DNA of 64,000 bases from Sphingobacteriaceae bacterium DW12. GTDB taxonomy: Bacteria > Bacteroidota > Bacteroidia > Sphingobacteriales > Sphingobacteriaceae. Below are positions 18,341 through 26,522 of this stretch, in pieces. A program made the position numbers and the translations under genes. Location of the stretch: NCBI GenBank assembly GCA_000783305.1, contig JROE01000011.1:123263-187262 (forward strand), read 5' to 3'. How positions within the stretch are numbered: position 1 is the first letter of the stretch; each line of letters opens with the position of its first letter. The notes beneath the pieces are model-generated. The model was not told the DNA's origin and did no database searches. It worked only from the letters and a program-made list of their open reading frames with translations.

Positions 18341-19765
18341 ATGGGAACGAACAGAAGATCATTTTTGAAATTATCCGGTCTGGCCGGAATCGGACTTTTG
18401 ACAGGATGCCAACAACAGGAAAAGGGTACACCAGAAACACATTTGGACCATATCCGTCAGCAGGCCTCCGAGAAGTATACCGCTGCTTTTAATATGTCTG
18501 GATATGCAGCTCCAAAAATCGATACCGTGCGAGTGGGCTTTATCGGTGTCGGGAATAGAGGCTCTGCTGCGGTAGAACGTATGAGCCAGATTGGAGGGGT
18601 GGTCATCAATGGAATTTGTGATTTACGCGCCGAAAAAGCTACCGAAGCCAAGGCTCGAATCAAGACCTCTGGTCATCCGGCAAAGATTTATGCAGGGGGG
18701 GATGAAGACTGGAAAAAGATGTGCCAGGAGGATGAATATGACCTCATCTATATCGCAACGCACTGGAAGCTACATGCGGAAATGGCTATTTATGCAATGG
18801 AACATGGTAAGCACGTTGCATTGGAGATTCCTGCCGCAACCACAGTAGAGGATTGTTGGAGATTGGTGCAAACATCCGAAAAAACAAAAAAACATTGTGT
18901 GATGCTGGAGAACTGCTGCTACGACTATTTTGAGCTATTGACGCTTAATCTCGCAAGACAGGGATTCTTTGGTGATATTGTCCATTGTGAGGGCGCCTAC
19001 ATCCACGATATTTTGAACAGCTTTTTTGATGAAAAGAAGCGTTACGATTTTTGGCGTTTGAAGGAGAATGCCTCGCGTAACGGAAATTTATACCCGACCC
19101 ATGGTGTGGGACCTATCTGCCAAGTGTTGAAAGTGAATCGAGGAAATAAGATGGAGTATATGAGCTCCATGTCGTCCAAGGACTTTATGATCAACGAAAA
19201 GGCCAAAGAGATGGCGAAAACGGACAAGCGATTTGAGGAGTACGTCGATAAGCCTTTCCGTGGGAATATAAATATCTCCAATATATTGACGAATAGTGGA
19301 AGCACCATCATGCTCCAGCACGATGTGACATCACCACGCCCGTATTCACGTATTCATATGGTGAGCGGGACCAAGGCTTTTGCTCAGAAATACCCGCTTC
19401 CTGGTAAGATTGCAATCGGACATGAGGATTTTATGGGCGCAGAAGAGATGACAAAACTGGAACAGCAATATACACCTGGTATCGTCAATAAAATAGGACA
19501 ATTAGCTAAAGAAATCGGTGGCCACGGGGGGATGGACTTTATGATGGATTGGAGACTGATAGACTGCTTAAGAAATGGCCTTCCAGTGGATATGGATGTG
19601 TATGACGCGGCTAGTTGGAGTGTGATTGGTCCACTTAGTGAGTGGTCAGTTGCTAATGGATCACTCCCGATTGAAATCCCAGATTTTACGAACGGAAATT
19701 GGAAAGAGAATAACGTGCACGATATCAATTTGATAGCAGGTGGAACAACAAATGTATTGAAATAG
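18341..19765 (+). CDS. GH109-type glycosidase (alpha-N-acetylgalactosaminidase), Gfo/Idh/MocA fold
   Basis: A 474-residue protein with an N-terminal Tat-like RRSFLK plus lipobox LLTGC (acylated Cys about residue 23), so it is exported and probably a lipoprotein. The Rossmann motif VGFIGVGNRGSAAVERM (about 65-81) binds NAD(H) tightly. Family blocks match GH109: EIPAATTVEDCW (about 161-172), ENCCYDYFELL (about 189-199), NLYPTHGVGPICQVL (about 249-263; Tyr and His of YPTH correspond to reported active-site residues) and HDVTSPRPYSRIH (about 327-339). GH109 enzymes use NAD+ in a redox-elimination mechanism to release terminal alpha-GalNAc. The gene starts six bases after the esterase. A plain sugar oxidoreductase is the alternative, but the motif set favours GH109. 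Confidence 0.85.
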   Translation: MGTNRRSFLKLSGLAGIGLLTGCQQQEKGTPETHLDHIRQQASEKYTAAFNMSGYAAPKIDTVRVGFIGVGNRGSAAVERMSQIGGVVINGICDLRAEKATEAKARIKTSGHPAKIYAGGDEDWKKMCQEDEYDLIYIATHWKLHAEMAIYAMEHGKHVALEIPAATTVEDCWRLVQTSEKTKKHCVMLENCCYDYFELLTLNLARQGFFGDIVHCEGAYIHDILNSFFDEKKRYDFWRLKENASRNGNLYPTHGVGPICQVLKVNRGNKMEYMSSMSSKDFMINEKAKEMAKTDKRFEEYVDKPFRGNINISNILTNSGSTIMLQHDVTSPRPYSRIHMVSGTKAFAQKYPLPGKIAIGHEDFMGAEEMTKLEQQYTPGIVNKIGQLAKEIGGHGGMDFMMDWRLIDCLRNGLPVDMDVYDAASWSVIGPLSEWSVANGSLPIEIPDFTNGNWKENNVHDINLIAGGTTNVLK

Positions 19766-19787
19766 TAATTTAAAAAAGAGAATAACT

Positions 19788-20522
19788 GTGAACGTAAGGA
19801 AATTTAAAACTCGAGAAGAATTGGGCCAGTATGCAGGTGAAGCTGGTGTAGAAGCTATAAAAGCGTCAATTGAAGCAAGAGGAGAAGCAAATGTAATATT
19901 AGCGACTGGTCAAAGTCAATTCGAAACCCTGCAGACATTAGTAGGTGCCAAAGATATTGATTGGACGAAAGTTAGGATGTTCCATCTGGATGAGTATATT
20001 GATCTGCCCGTCGCGCATAAGGCTAGCTTCCGCAAATATTTGACGGAGCGCTTCGTGGACATTGTAGGGCCATTGAAAGAAGTGGTGTTGATTAACGGAG
20101 AAAAGGACCCTATTGATGAATGTAATCGTCTCCATAAAAAAATTCAAGATCATCCAATTGATGTAGCATTTGTAGGGATTGGCGAAAATGGACATTTGGC
20201 ATTTAATGATCCACCAGCTGATTTTGAGGTAAAAGATGCTTATCTTGTTGTCAACCTAGATGTACAATGTAGGCAACAACAGCTTGGTGAAGGTTGGTTT
20301 GCATCATTGGACGAGGTACCCGGTCAAGCCATTAGTATGTCCATCCATCAAATTATGCAATCGAAGAAAATAATATGTGCCGTACCTGATGAGCGAAAAG
20401 CATTGGCTGTGAAGAATTGTCTTACGCTTCCGATATCCAATCTACATCCTGCGAGTATACTGCAGGACCATGCAGATTGCACCTGCTATTTGGATCAAGG
20501 GTCAGCATCTTTACTCAATTAA
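19788..20522 (+). CDS. nagB: Glucosamine-6-phosphate deaminase family protein (NagB-like; galactosamine-6-P possible)
   Basis: A 244-residue NagB/RpiA-fold sugar-phosphate isomerase. Conserved elements are ATGQSQFETL for phosphate binding (about residues 44-53), FHLDEY (about 65-70, catalytic Asp) and GIGENGHLAFNDPP (about 125-138, catalytic His and Glu). The reaction is an aldo-keto isomerisation with ammonia release: hexosamine-6-phosphate to ketose-6-phosphate. The length matches the shorter (~240 residue) NagB forms. The start codon is GTG. With a GalNAc-releasing GH109 upstream, the physiological substrate may be galactosamine-6-P rather than glucosamine-6-P; sequence alone does not decide. 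It lies 22 bases after GH109 and 9 bases before the permease gene. Confidence 0.88.
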   Translation: MNVRKFKTREELGQYAGEAGVEAIKASIEARGEANVILATGQSQFETLQTLVGAKDIDWTKVRMFHLDEYIDLPVAHKASFRKYLTERFVDIVGPLKEVVLINGEKDPIDECNRLHKKIQDHPIDVAFVGIGENGHLAFNDPPADFEVKDAYLVVNLDVQCRQQQLGEGWFASLDEVPGQAISMSIHQIMQSKKIICAVPDERKALAVKNCLTLPISNLHPASILQDHADCTCYLDQGSASLLN

Positions 20523-20531
20523 CCACCAGAT

Positions 20532-21839
20532 ATGACAACAGCATCACTAGATAGGAAAACTACATTCGTGTCTATAGGTATCATCGGCATGATGTTCTTT
20601 ATTTTTGGATTTGTCTCTTGGGTGAATGCAATCCTGATACCCTATTTTAAAATTGCATGTGAATTAAGCAATTTTCAATCTTACCTCGTCGCATTTGCAT
20701 TTTATATTTCCTATCTGGTGATGTCAATGCCGTCTTCATACCTGCTTAAAAAAGTGGGCTATAAAAACGGGATTATGATTGGTTTTTGGATCATGGCTCT
20801 AGGGGCGTTTCTATTTGTGCCAGCGGCTTACGGAAGGACATATATCATCTTTTTGATAGGTTTGTTTACTCTAGGTGCAGGTCTGGCCGTGCTGCAGACG
20901 GTTGCTAATCTATATATTACGATGATTGGCGAAAAGGAACGAGCGGCTCAGCGGATCAGTATTATGGGAATATGCAATAAAGGGGCAGGAATACTGGCTC
21001 CTTTGGTTTTTTCTTGGACTATCTTACGTCCGCAGGACAATGAACTCTTTAAGCAGATTCCATTGATGGACGAGTTGACTCGAGCAGCTGCTTTGGACGA
21101 ATTGATTTTGCGGGTAGTGTGGCCTTATACAGTGGTGGGGATTGTTTTGTTCCTAATCGGTGTAGTAGTCAAGCTGTCGATTCTCCCTGAATTGGATCAA
21201 AAAGAAGACGAGGAGATTGATAAGACTGGAAGGAAGAAAAAAAGTATTTTTCAGTTTCCACATCTTGTTTTAGGGGCTGTAGCTATATTTTTGCATGTGG
21301 GCACACAGGTTATAGCTATTGACACCATCATTAACTATGCCGGATCTATGGGCTTATCTTTGCTCGAGGCAAAATCACTTCCATCTTATACCTTATCTGC
21401 TACGATCATAGGATATTTGTTGGGTATCGTGCTTATTCCTAAAATTTGTAGTCAACGGACGATGTTGAAAATCTGTACGTTACTTGGACTTACTTTGGCG
21501 ATATTGGTCTGTACTACGGATGGACATGTTCATTTTTTTAATATGGACTTGGATATTTCTATCTGGTTTATTGTATTGATTGGATTGCCCAATGCCCTTA
21601 TATGGGCGGGAATATGGCCATTGGCACTTGATGGTCTTGGGAGTTATGCGAAGCAAGGGTCTGCACTTTTGATTATGGGCTTATGTGGCAATGCATTACT
21701 GCCTTTGCTATATGGCTTGTGGGCAGATGCGGTGGATGTGAAGACGGCGTATTGGATATTGACGCCCTGCTTTCTGTATTTGGTCTTCTATGCGTTCAAA
21801 GGTCACCAACTTCGTGTCTGGACAAGCGCCCATAAATAA
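20532..21839 (+). CDS. nagP: MFS sugar permease, FucP/NagP family
   Basis: A 435-residue major-facilitator protein with about 12 hydrophobic segments, of the FHS (fucose/galactose/glucose:H+ symporter) type. The first helix region FFIFGFVSWVNAILIPYFK (about residues 23-41) and the central TVANLYITMIGEKERAAQRI block (about 118-137) are typical. The cytoplasmic mid-loop (about 225-240) is Lys/Glu-rich. NagP homologs in other bacteria carry N-acetylglucosamine across the inner membrane without phosphorylation, which would require a sugar kinase not found in this window. Its place between nagB and nagA supports an N-acetylhexosamine substrate. Confidence 0.85.
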   Translation: MTTASLDRKTTFVSIGIIGMMFFIFGFVSWVNAILIPYFKIACELSNFQSYLVAFAFYISYLVMSMPSSYLLKKVGYKNGIMIGFWIMALGAFLFVPAAYGRTYIIFLIGLFTLGAGLAVLQTVANLYITMIGEKERAAQRISIMGICNKGAGILAPLVFSWTILRPQDNELFKQIPLMDELTRAAALDELILRVVWPYTVVGIVLFLIGVVVKLSILPELDQKEDEEIDKTGRKKKSIFQFPHLVLGAVAIFLHVGTQVIAIDTIINYAGSMGLSLLEAKSLPSYTLSATIIGYLLGIVLIPKICSQRTMLKICTLLGLTLAILVCTTDGHVHFFNMDLDISIWFIVLIGLPNALIWAGIWPLALDGLGSYAKQGSALLIMGLCGNALLPLLYGLWADAVDVKTAYWILTPCFLYLVFYAFKGHQLRVWTSAHK

Positions 21840-21845
21840 TAATAT

Positions 21846-23030
21846 ATGCTGACAATTACAAATGCCAAGATTATTGTTCCAAGTCGTATTATCGAGAATG
21901 GAACAATTTGGATTGCGGATGGTAAGATTATAGGTTTAGCTGAGCATCCTGTAGGTAAGGAGGAAGTGCCGGGTGAATGGTTAGATGCTAGAGGGCTCTA
22001 TTTGGCACCTGGTTTTATCGATATACACGTGCATGGAGGTGGTGGTGCTGACTTCATGGACAATACGGTAGATGCTTTTGTACAGATTGCGCAGACACAT
22101 GTCAAATATGGGACCACATCGATGCTGCCTACGACTTTGACCAGTGAACCAGAGGAGCTGCTGGAATTGTTTGACATTTACGAAAAAGTGCTACAGCTAA
22201 AGAGTGGGGGTTCTCGTTTCTTAGGCCTACACTTAGAGGGACCTTATTTTGCGATGAACCAACGTGGCGCACAGGATCCGCGTTATATCCGTAACCCCGA
22301 CCCACGGGAATATGAGCCTATTTTGGAAAAGTATCACCATCTGATTGCTAGATGGAGCGCAGCTCCAGAGTTGCCAGGAGCTTTGGACTTTGGACGTAAA
22401 GTCGATGCGTATGGTATATTGGTCGCATTAGCGCATACAGATGCAATTTATGAAGAGATCGTACCCGCAGTAGCGAGTGGATATCGATTAGCGACGCATT
22501 TCTATTCTGGAATGTCGGGGATGACTCGCCGCAATGCCCACCGGTATGCTGGTGCTATTGAAAGCTGCTTTCTGATTGATCAGATTGATGTGGAAATCAT
22601 CGCTGATGGTGTGCATTTGCCTGAACCCTTTCTGCGATTGATTCACAAAGTGAAGGGAACGGATAAAATAATACTGGTTACAGATGCTATGCGGGCTGCT
22701 GGAATGCCAGAAGGTAAAAGTATTCTGGGTAGTTTGAAACGAGGTGTGGAAGTCATTGTGGAAGAAGGTGTGGCTAAGCTACCCGATTATTCGTCCTTTG
22801 CAGGAAGTGTGGCTACCGCAGACAGGCTTATCCGTACAATGCTCAATCTGGCTGGAGTCAGTTTATTGGATGCTGTACAAATGCTAACGGCCAACCCTGC
22901 TAAATTATTGGGAGTAGCTGATAGGATAGGCACAATAGATATCGGGAAGGATGCCGATATTGTCCTGTTTGATGAGCAGATAAATATTCACCATACATAT
23001 GTGCTTGGTGAAACCTGTTATCAGAGGTAA
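21846..23030 (+). CDS. nagA: N-acetylglucosamine-6-phosphate deacetylase (NagA-like)
   Basis: A 394-residue amidohydrolase-fold enzyme. IDIHVHGGGGADFMD (about residues 58-72) carries the HxH metal site, and LGLHLEGPYF (about 127-136) carries the metal-binding Glu. ALAHTDA and ATHFYSGMSGMTRR supply the further His residues. VTDAMRAAGMPEG (about 278-290) has the catalytic Asp and the family's DAM signature. It removes the acetyl group from N-acetylhexosamine-6-phosphate in the cytoplasm, giving the substrate for NagB encoded two genes upstream. Activity on GalNAc-6-P (AgaA-like) is possible given the GH109 gene. It is the last gene of the run and ends six bases from the convergent lacI-type gene. 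Confidence 0.92.
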   Translation: MLTITNAKIIVPSRIIENGTIWIADGKIIGLAEHPVGKEEVPGEWLDARGLYLAPGFIDIHVHGGGGADFMDNTVDAFVQIAQTHVKYGTTSMLPTTLTSEPEELLELFDIYEKVLQLKSGGSRFLGLHLEGPYFAMNQRGAQDPRYIRNPDPREYEPILEKYHHLIARWSAAPELPGALDFGRKVDAYGILVALAHTDAIYEEIVPAVASGYRLATHFYSGMSGMTRRNAHRYAGAIESCFLIDQIDVEIIADGVHLPEPFLRLIHKVKGTDKIILVTDAMRAAGMPEGKSILGSLKRGVEVIVEEGVAKLPDYSSFAGSVATADRLIRTMLNLAGVSLLDAVQMLTANPAKLLGVADRIGTIDIGKDADIVLFDEQINIHHTYVLGETCYQR

Positions 23031-23036
23031 TCGTAC

Positions 23037-24053
23037 TTACCATTTTCGGACAACAGAGTCTCGTACTATTAACTTTCCAGGCAGTACGATGTCTTTAATT
23101 TCAAAGTTTTTGTTTTTAATGTGACGAATGAGTAATGCACAGCTTTGTTTTCCAATATCCAAGGCAGGTTCTTCTATTGTCGTTAAATTGGGTTCGACCA
23201 CGGTGGAAATGGGGTCGTTGGTAAAGCCGATGACACCAATGTCTTTTCCAACTCGAAGACCAGCTTTTTTGATAGCTAAGATAGCACCAACTGCTTTGCG
23301 GTCATTGACTGCAAAAATGGCATCGGGGCGTTTGGAAAGCGCTATTAGTTTTTCCAGATCTTCGGTACCATGGGCTTGTGAAAAACCAGAATGAATGATT
23401 AAGTTTTCGTCTATAGGTATTTTGCTTTTTTCTAGGGCTTTTATATAGCCACTTAATCGTTGTTGGGTGAATTTGAGGTCTTTTGGACCAGCTATATGTG
23501 CTATCCGTGTATATCCATTTTGGATGAGATACTGTGTAGCTTGGAAGGCGCCAGCAAAGTCATCTTGTACAACTTTGGAAACCTGCATGTCATTGGGGAC
23601 CCGATCAAAGAAGACAATAGGGAGTCCTTTGGACATAAGTTGTTCAAAATGGTCATTGATATAGGAGTCTGAAGAGATGGAGATGAGCAGACCGTCTAAA
23701 CTACTCGTTGAAAGATTTTCCATAAGATTTTTCTCCCGAGCAAGGTTATCATTGGTTACATATAGAATGATATTATAATCTTGTTCATAGGCTTCTTCCT
23801 GTATGCCGGAAATAACCATGGAAAAATAGTAGTTGGTAATAAATGGGATGACTACACCAATGTTTTTGGTGGATCCAGAGGCTAGAGCCGAGGCATTTTT
23901 GTTGGGTTTGAAATTTAGTTTTCGCGCTAGGGCCAGTACTTTTTCTCTGGTCTCGGGGTTGACATCGTGCGTGTCTCGGAATGCTCTAGAGACTGTAGAT
24001 ACGGAAATATTCAGCATTTCCGCAATATCCTTGATGCCAATGGGGTTCTTCAT
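23037..24053 (-). CDS. LacI-family transcriptional regulator
   Basis: A 338-residue regulator with a classic N-terminal LacI helix-turn-helix (IKDIAEMLNISVSTVSRAFRD, residues ~7-27) and hinge helix region (NKNASALASGSTKNIGVV, about 52-69), followed by a type-1 periplasmic-binding-like effector domain (about 65-335). It converges on nagA with a six-base gap, so it is the likely regulator of the amino-sugar locus and perhaps of uxaBA. The effector would be a sugar or sugar phosphate. A 9-bp inverted repeat (ATGAATGGT/ACCATTCAT, 24056-24064 and 24113-24121) flanks its leader and may be an autoregulatory site. Confidence 0.9.
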   Translation of the reverse strand: MKNPIGIKDIAEMLNISVSTVSRAFRDTHDVNPETREKVLALARKLNFKPNKNASALASGSTKNIGVVIPFITNYYFSMVISGIQEEAYEQDYNIILYVTNDNLAREKNLMENLSTSSLDGLLISISSDSYINDHFEQLMSKGLPIVFFDRVPNDMQVSKVVQDDFAGAFQATQYLIQNGYTRIAHIAGPKDLKFTQQRLSGYIKALEKSKIPIDENLIIHSGFSQAHGTEDLEKLIALSKRPDAIFAVNDRKAVGAILAIKKAGLRVGKDIGVIGFTNDPISTVVEPNLTTIEEPALDIGKQSCALLIRHIKNKNFEIKDIVLPGKLIVRDSVVRKW

Positions 24054-24278
24054 CTATGAATGGTTGGTTTATAAATAATGCTTCACAATTTACTAAAAAC
24101 AATTAATATGTCACCATTCATACGTTTTTTGATTGGACCGTATTCTAATTTTGTAGCTCCTTAATCTTTAATATTTACATACTAAAGCAATCGTTTATGT
24201 GGCGTTTTTTAGCCAGATATTACCGAATGAAAAGCATTTTATCTAAGTTTGGTGTATTGACGCAAACGAAGTATTAAG

Positions 24279-24788
24279 ATGATAAATATTATAAGTGCAG
24301 CGGTACAGCATATCGAAGAGATTAGAAAAATCGCATTTAAAACGTGGCCCATTACTTTTGGAAAGATATTGTCCGAAGCTCAGATTGAGTATATGTTGAA
24401 CATGATGTATAGCCAAGAGGCGCTGAGGAGGCAGATTGAGGAACAAAGGCACTGTTTTCTGCTCGGAGTGGAGAATGGTAGATACTTGGGGTATGTCTCT
24501 TATGAACTACACTATCATGATGAGGCTATTACAAAAATCCATAAAATTTATGTTTTACCAGAAGCGCAGGGAAAGGGGGTAGGTAAGGTCTTACTCAGCA
24601 AGGTGGAGGCAGAGGCCATACTACATGGGGATCAAAAGCTCGCTTTAAATGTGAATAAGTATAATGAGGCGGCGTATTTTTATAATAAAATGGGATTTGA
24701 ATGTGTGGGGACAGAAGATATTGACATTGGCTCTGGTTTTTTAATGGAAGACAAGATAATGGAAAAGAAATTGGCAACCTTACTCTAA
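24279..24788 (+). CDS. GNAT-family N-acetyltransferase
   Basis: A 169-residue single-domain acetyltransferase. The acetyl-CoA pyrophosphate-binding loop is PEAQGKGVGKVLLSKVE (about residues 95-111), preceded by the IHKIYVL beta strand. The C-terminal AAYFYNKMGFECVG (about 130-143) is the usual GNAT motif B region. The acceptor substrate cannot be predicted. It is monocistronic, with a 14-bp hairpin spanning its stop codon. A TAATTTTG box at 24146-24153 resembles a -7 promoter element but has no TTTG at good spacing. Confidence 0.82.
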   Translation: MINIISAAVQHIEEIRKIAFKTWPITFGKILSEAQIEYMLNMMYSQEALRRQIEEQRHCFLLGVENGRYLGYVSYELHYHDEAITKIHKIYVLPEAQGKGVGKVLLSKVEAEAILHGDQKLALNVNKYNEAAYFYNKMGFECVGTEDIDIGSGFLMEDKIMEKKLATLL

Positions 24789-24799
24789 GGTTGCCAATT
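24769..24799. terminator. Perfect 14-bp hairpin spanning the GNAT stop codon
   Basis: AATTGGCAACCTTA (24769-24782) pairs with TAAGGTTGCCAATT (24786-24799) across the 3-base loop CTC. The right arm starts with the TAA stop codon. It lies between convergent genes (next stop at 24823), so it may work on both strands. No T-tract follows on either side. Confidence 0.65.
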
Positions 24800-24822
24800 G
24801 TCATGATGAGTCAAATGGTGCA

Positions 24823-25740
24823 TCACAATAAGTTAGGATAGTCACTAATTATGCCGTCTACTTTCAATGTCCTGAGTCTCTGGACCTCTTCCTTATCATT
24901 AGCCGTCCAAGGCACAACTTTAATCCCTTTTGAATGGCAGTCTTTTACGAATTGAGTGGTGACAATCTTGTAATGGGGACTGATAATAAACGGTATAAAC
25001 CCTAGGTCTGCAACAAGATCATCAATGGATTGCTGATTTTTGGCGTCAATCAGATAGGATGATTTTATCTGAGGATAAATCTTGTGAAGATATTGAATGG
25101 TCCGTTTGTCAAAAGATTGGATGACAGTCCTAGAAGCGATTCCTTTGTCTATGATGACTTGGGTTAATAAATCTACGAAGGTCTTAGGGTCAGGGTGAAG
25201 TATACCGTCACCTTTGGCGGAACTCTTCGTTTCAATATTATAGAACATCGGTGCTCGATGCTTGTTTTTAGCTTCCTGCTCAACGGCGATAATTAACTCC
25301 GATAGCAGAGGAATATGGGTTTTAATTTTTTTTTGCTCTGGAAAGTCTTTGAAAAACTTAGTGCCCGTATCGTATTTTTTGAGGTCTTCATAAGCGAGAC
25401 TGAATACTTTTAGATCTTTTTTGTCGGCGGGAATGTCCTCTCCGTTTGGATATTTGATATACTTTGGATTGAGATAGTCGTCATGGGTTACAACTACTTT
25501 TTGGTCTTTTGTAATATGACAATCCATCTCTAGTGTGGTGATATTTGGCCATTCCTGCATGGTCATTTGCATGGCTTCTATCGTGTTTTCGGGGTAAAGT
25601 CCTCTGCCTCCACGATGAGCTTCTGCTGAGAAATCTGGGAATTTGGTATTCACGTTTGAGTCCGATTTTTTTAAAGTGGAGCAGGATAGGAGGCCTAATG
25701 TCAAAATTAGACCTCCGATATTGAATATTGTTGGTTTCAT
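24823..25740 (-). CDS. Glycerophosphodiester phosphodiesterase lipoprotein (GlpQ-like)
   Basis: A GDPD-family enzyme of 305 residues from the ATG at 25740. It has a lipoprotein signal with lipobox LLSC (Cys about residue 20). The catalytic pattern is intact: EAHRGGRGLYPENT (about 40-53; first His and Arg), LEMDCHITKDQKVVVTHDD (about 68-86; Glu, Asp and second His) and a C-terminal VVPWTANDKEEV. It hydrolyses glycerophosphodiesters to glycerol-3-phosphate plus alcohol in the periplasm, feeding the Glp system. An in-frame TTG at 25773 would overlap glpF, but the ATG yields a proper lipoprotein signal. It is the last gene of the glp operon. Confidence 0.88.
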   Translation of the reverse strand: MKPTIFNIGGLILTLGLLSCSTLKKSDSNVNTKFPDFSAEAHRGGRGLYPENTIEAMQMTMQEWPNITTLEMDCHITKDQKVVVTHDDYLNPKYIKYPNGEDIPADKKDLKVFSLAYEDLKKYDTGTKFFKDFPEQKKIKTHIPLLSELIIAVEQEAKNKHRAPMFYNIETKSSAKGDGILHPDPKTFVDLLTQVIIDKGIASRTVIQSFDKRTIQYLHKIYPQIKSSYLIDAKNQQSIDDLVADLGFIPFIISPHYKIVTTQFVKDCHSKGIKVVPWTANDKEEVQRLRTLKVDGIISDYPNLL

Positions 25741-25769
25741 TTGTCTGGATTGTTGTCGTCCGTCTGCGC

Positions 25770-26495
25770 TCAATTAAGGGTAAGATAAAGACCAACGGCT
25801 AGCAGACTACCGATAATAGGACCTAAGACCGGTACCCAGGCATATCCGATGTCAAAGCTGGCTTTGTTTCGGATAGGGAGTAAGGCATGTATAATACGAG
25901 GTCCTAAATCTCGAGCGGGATTGATGGCATACCCTGTTGTTCCGCCCAGTGCTAAGCCAATGACCCATACAATAAAGGCTACTGGGATAGCGCCAATAGA
26001 CCCTAAGCCAACGGTTGAATCATCTGCTAACTTGGCATCTGTAAAATGGAAAATTGAAAAAATCAATACAAATGTGCCTACAATCTCGCTTATTAGGTTT
26101 ATAGGGATATTCCGAATGGCGGGCGCGGTGCAGAATACCGCTTGTTTGGCACCAGGATCTTCAGTTGCATCGAAATGGTCTTTGTAAAGTAGCCACACCA
26201 AAAATGCACCTGACATGGCTCCTAAGAATTGGGCCGTAATATAGACGGCGCCCTCTTGTATACTCATCTTTGCTAAAGCCATATTGGCAATGGTTACTGC
26301 AGGGCTTAGATGGGCGCCACTGTATGGGCCAGCAATCACTACCCCCGCAAATACAGCAAGAGCCCAGGCCGTGGTGATAACAATCCATCCCGAATTGTTG
26401 CCCTTGGTTTTATTAAGTACTACGTTGGCTACTACTCCTCCTCCCAGAAGGATGAGAACTGCGGTTCCGATTAATTCAGCTAAAAAAGGTGTCAT
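25770..26495 (-). CDS. glpF: Glycerol uptake facilitator (aquaglyceroporin, MIP family)
   Basis: A 241-residue major-intrinsic-protein channel with six hydrophobic segments. The second half has the canonical NPARDLGPR (Asn192), whose Asp is typical of glycerol facilitators. The first half has GAHLSPAVT, so the expected first NPA box reads SPA, with Ser at residue 64 (codon AGC, one transition from AAC). The protein would pass glycerol down its gradient across the inner membrane, where GlpK traps it. It lies 27 bases downstream of glpK and 29 upstream of the phosphodiesterase gene. Confidence 0.9.
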   Translation of the reverse strand: MTPFLAELIGTAVLILLGGGVVANVVLNKTKGNNSGWIVITTAWALAVFAGVVIAGPYSGAHLSPAVTIANMALAKMSIQEGAVYITAQFLGAMSGAFLVWLLYKDHFDATEDPGAKQAVFCTAPAIRNIPINLISEIVGTFVLIFSIFHFTDAKLADDSTVGLGSIGAIPVAFIVWVIGLALGGTTGYAINPARDLGPRIIHALLPIRNKASFDIGYAWVPVLGPIIGSLLAVGLYLTLN

Positions 26496-26522
26496 AAATT
26501 ATCATAAAGGTTTATAGGTGTC

